From contig CM055899.1 of the NCBI GenBank assembly GCA_029582155.1, forward strand, positions 70,959,219 through 71,023,218: a stretch of 64,000 nucleotides of DNA, read 5' to 3'. The position numbers and the translations under genes were made by a program. Shown in pieces: positions 63,567 through 64,000 of this stretch. Numbering within the stretch: position 1 is the first letter of the stretch; every line of letters starts with the position of its first letter. The notes beneath the pieces are model-generated. The model ran no database searches and was not told the DNA's origin. It worked only from the letters and a program-made list of their open reading frames with translations. Origin of the DNA: Panopea generosa. Its lineage: Eukaryota > Mollusca > Bivalvia > Adapedonta > Hiatellidae.

Positions 63567-63599
63567 GATTGTTCGACTTCAACTACAAGTTGTGTTTAA
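63494..63599 (-). CDS. ERCC6L: ERCC6L-like exon with start codon (CDS 63566-63494)
   Basis: The ATG at 63566 opens [16 protein letters not shown] and runs 24 codons plus one base to a donor at 63493 (GAGG|gtatga). A plausible acceptor (cttacag) at 63600 would put 33 bases of 5' UTR in this exon. The phase matches the next exon, forming a split glycine codon. No family similarity is visible in so short an acidic N-terminus, so the start rests on splice logic and being the first ATG. Confidence 0.7.
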
Positions 63600-63660
63600 C
63601 TGTAAGTAGAGAACAACAAAATGATTGTATAGAAATGATAATTGATAAAAGTGCACTTAC

Positions 63661-63700
63661 CTTTCACATGAGTCAATATTTCTCAATGGATTTATTCAAT
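63661..63700 (-). other. ERCC6L: Likely 5' UTR exon end with strong splice donor
   Basis: The minus strand reads GTGAAAG|gtaagtgcac with the break at 63661/63660, a near-perfect donor 61 bases upstream of the start-exon acceptor. I infer a non-coding first exon ending at 63661. Its upstream limit is not visible; the right end given here is arbitrary. A 61-base intron would be short, so an alternative is retention of this stretch in one longer 5' exon. Confidence 0.4.
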
Positions 63701-64000
63701 AACAATGTCAATATATGGAACAGGATGAGTTGTTTAATTTTTCCAATTTTCATTAAAATATAAATAATGACATAGTAACCAATTTAAACACTAATATAAC
63801 ATTTTTAATGTAAACTGCATTAATGCATCTTTATATTATATCCACCTCTTCTTATCTGCTTCTTATAACAAAACTTTTCAACTAATAACTTAGTTTTATT
63901 CTACATTTAACATTATGGTCCTGTGATCATTTCACACTCATTTTTTAACAAATTTCTATAAGAAGGGTACTTTTCCTGAACTTTTCTCATTTCTGACATG
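63701..64000. other. Region upstream of the ERCC6L-like gene
   Basis: Would hold the promoter or 5' UTR exon on the minus strand. AT-rich, no CpG-rich stretch or clear core promoter element visible. Confidence 0.3.

Overview
The window is eukaryotic genomic DNA: AT-rich, intron-dominated and very rich in repeats. Spliced animal genes, tRNA-derived SINEs and tandem 'pearl-like' elements with short GACGG-type microsatellite tails suggest a mollusc, probably a bivalve. The taxon is an inference. No bacterial-type operons, rRNA genes, CRISPR arrays or convincing free-standing tRNA genes were seen.

One gene spans almost the whole window on the minus strand: an ERCC6L (PICH)-like SNF2-family DNA translocase. 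I could assemble 18 coding exons by hand from the start codon at 63566 down to 2330, every junction keeping reading frame (818 residues, no stop). They carry an N-terminal TPR-like segment, the Walker A/Q region, a DEGH Walker [10 protein letters not shown], the helicase-C motifs and the start of the C-terminal tail. The 3' end lies left of base 1. A 5' UTR splice donor is visible at about 63661. The 8.2-kb intron 10 hosts a second gene on the opposite strand: a small class I SAM-dependent methyltransferase in three exons (35140-38506, 201 residues).

The rest is intron filled with repeats. The striking feature is that several tandem arrays are copies of the host gene's own exon-intron junctions. 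The donors of exons 6, 9, 15 and 18 and the acceptors of exons 6 and 14 are each followed or preceded by repeated units that contain the exon edge, the splice site and a little intron. Exon 6 (126 bp, Walker B plus motif III) sits between about 31 duplicated acceptors and about 17 duplicated donors. The exon 9 unit is 75 bp and stays in the exon's reading frame.

Other structure: two concentric inverted-repeat (foldback-like) elements at 10935-12812; two hAT-like non-autonomous transposons (54660-55571 with a perfect 8-bp target duplication, and 41550-42614); a SINE nested in a SINE with a 12-bp target duplication (16676-16857); pearl-like or Helitron-like elements; a 136-bp satellite (24150-26800); and large unrelated minisatellites in introns 1, 3, 10, 12, 15 and 16. 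All exon limits were set by splice consensus, phase and remembered family similarity; no alignment or transcript data were available.
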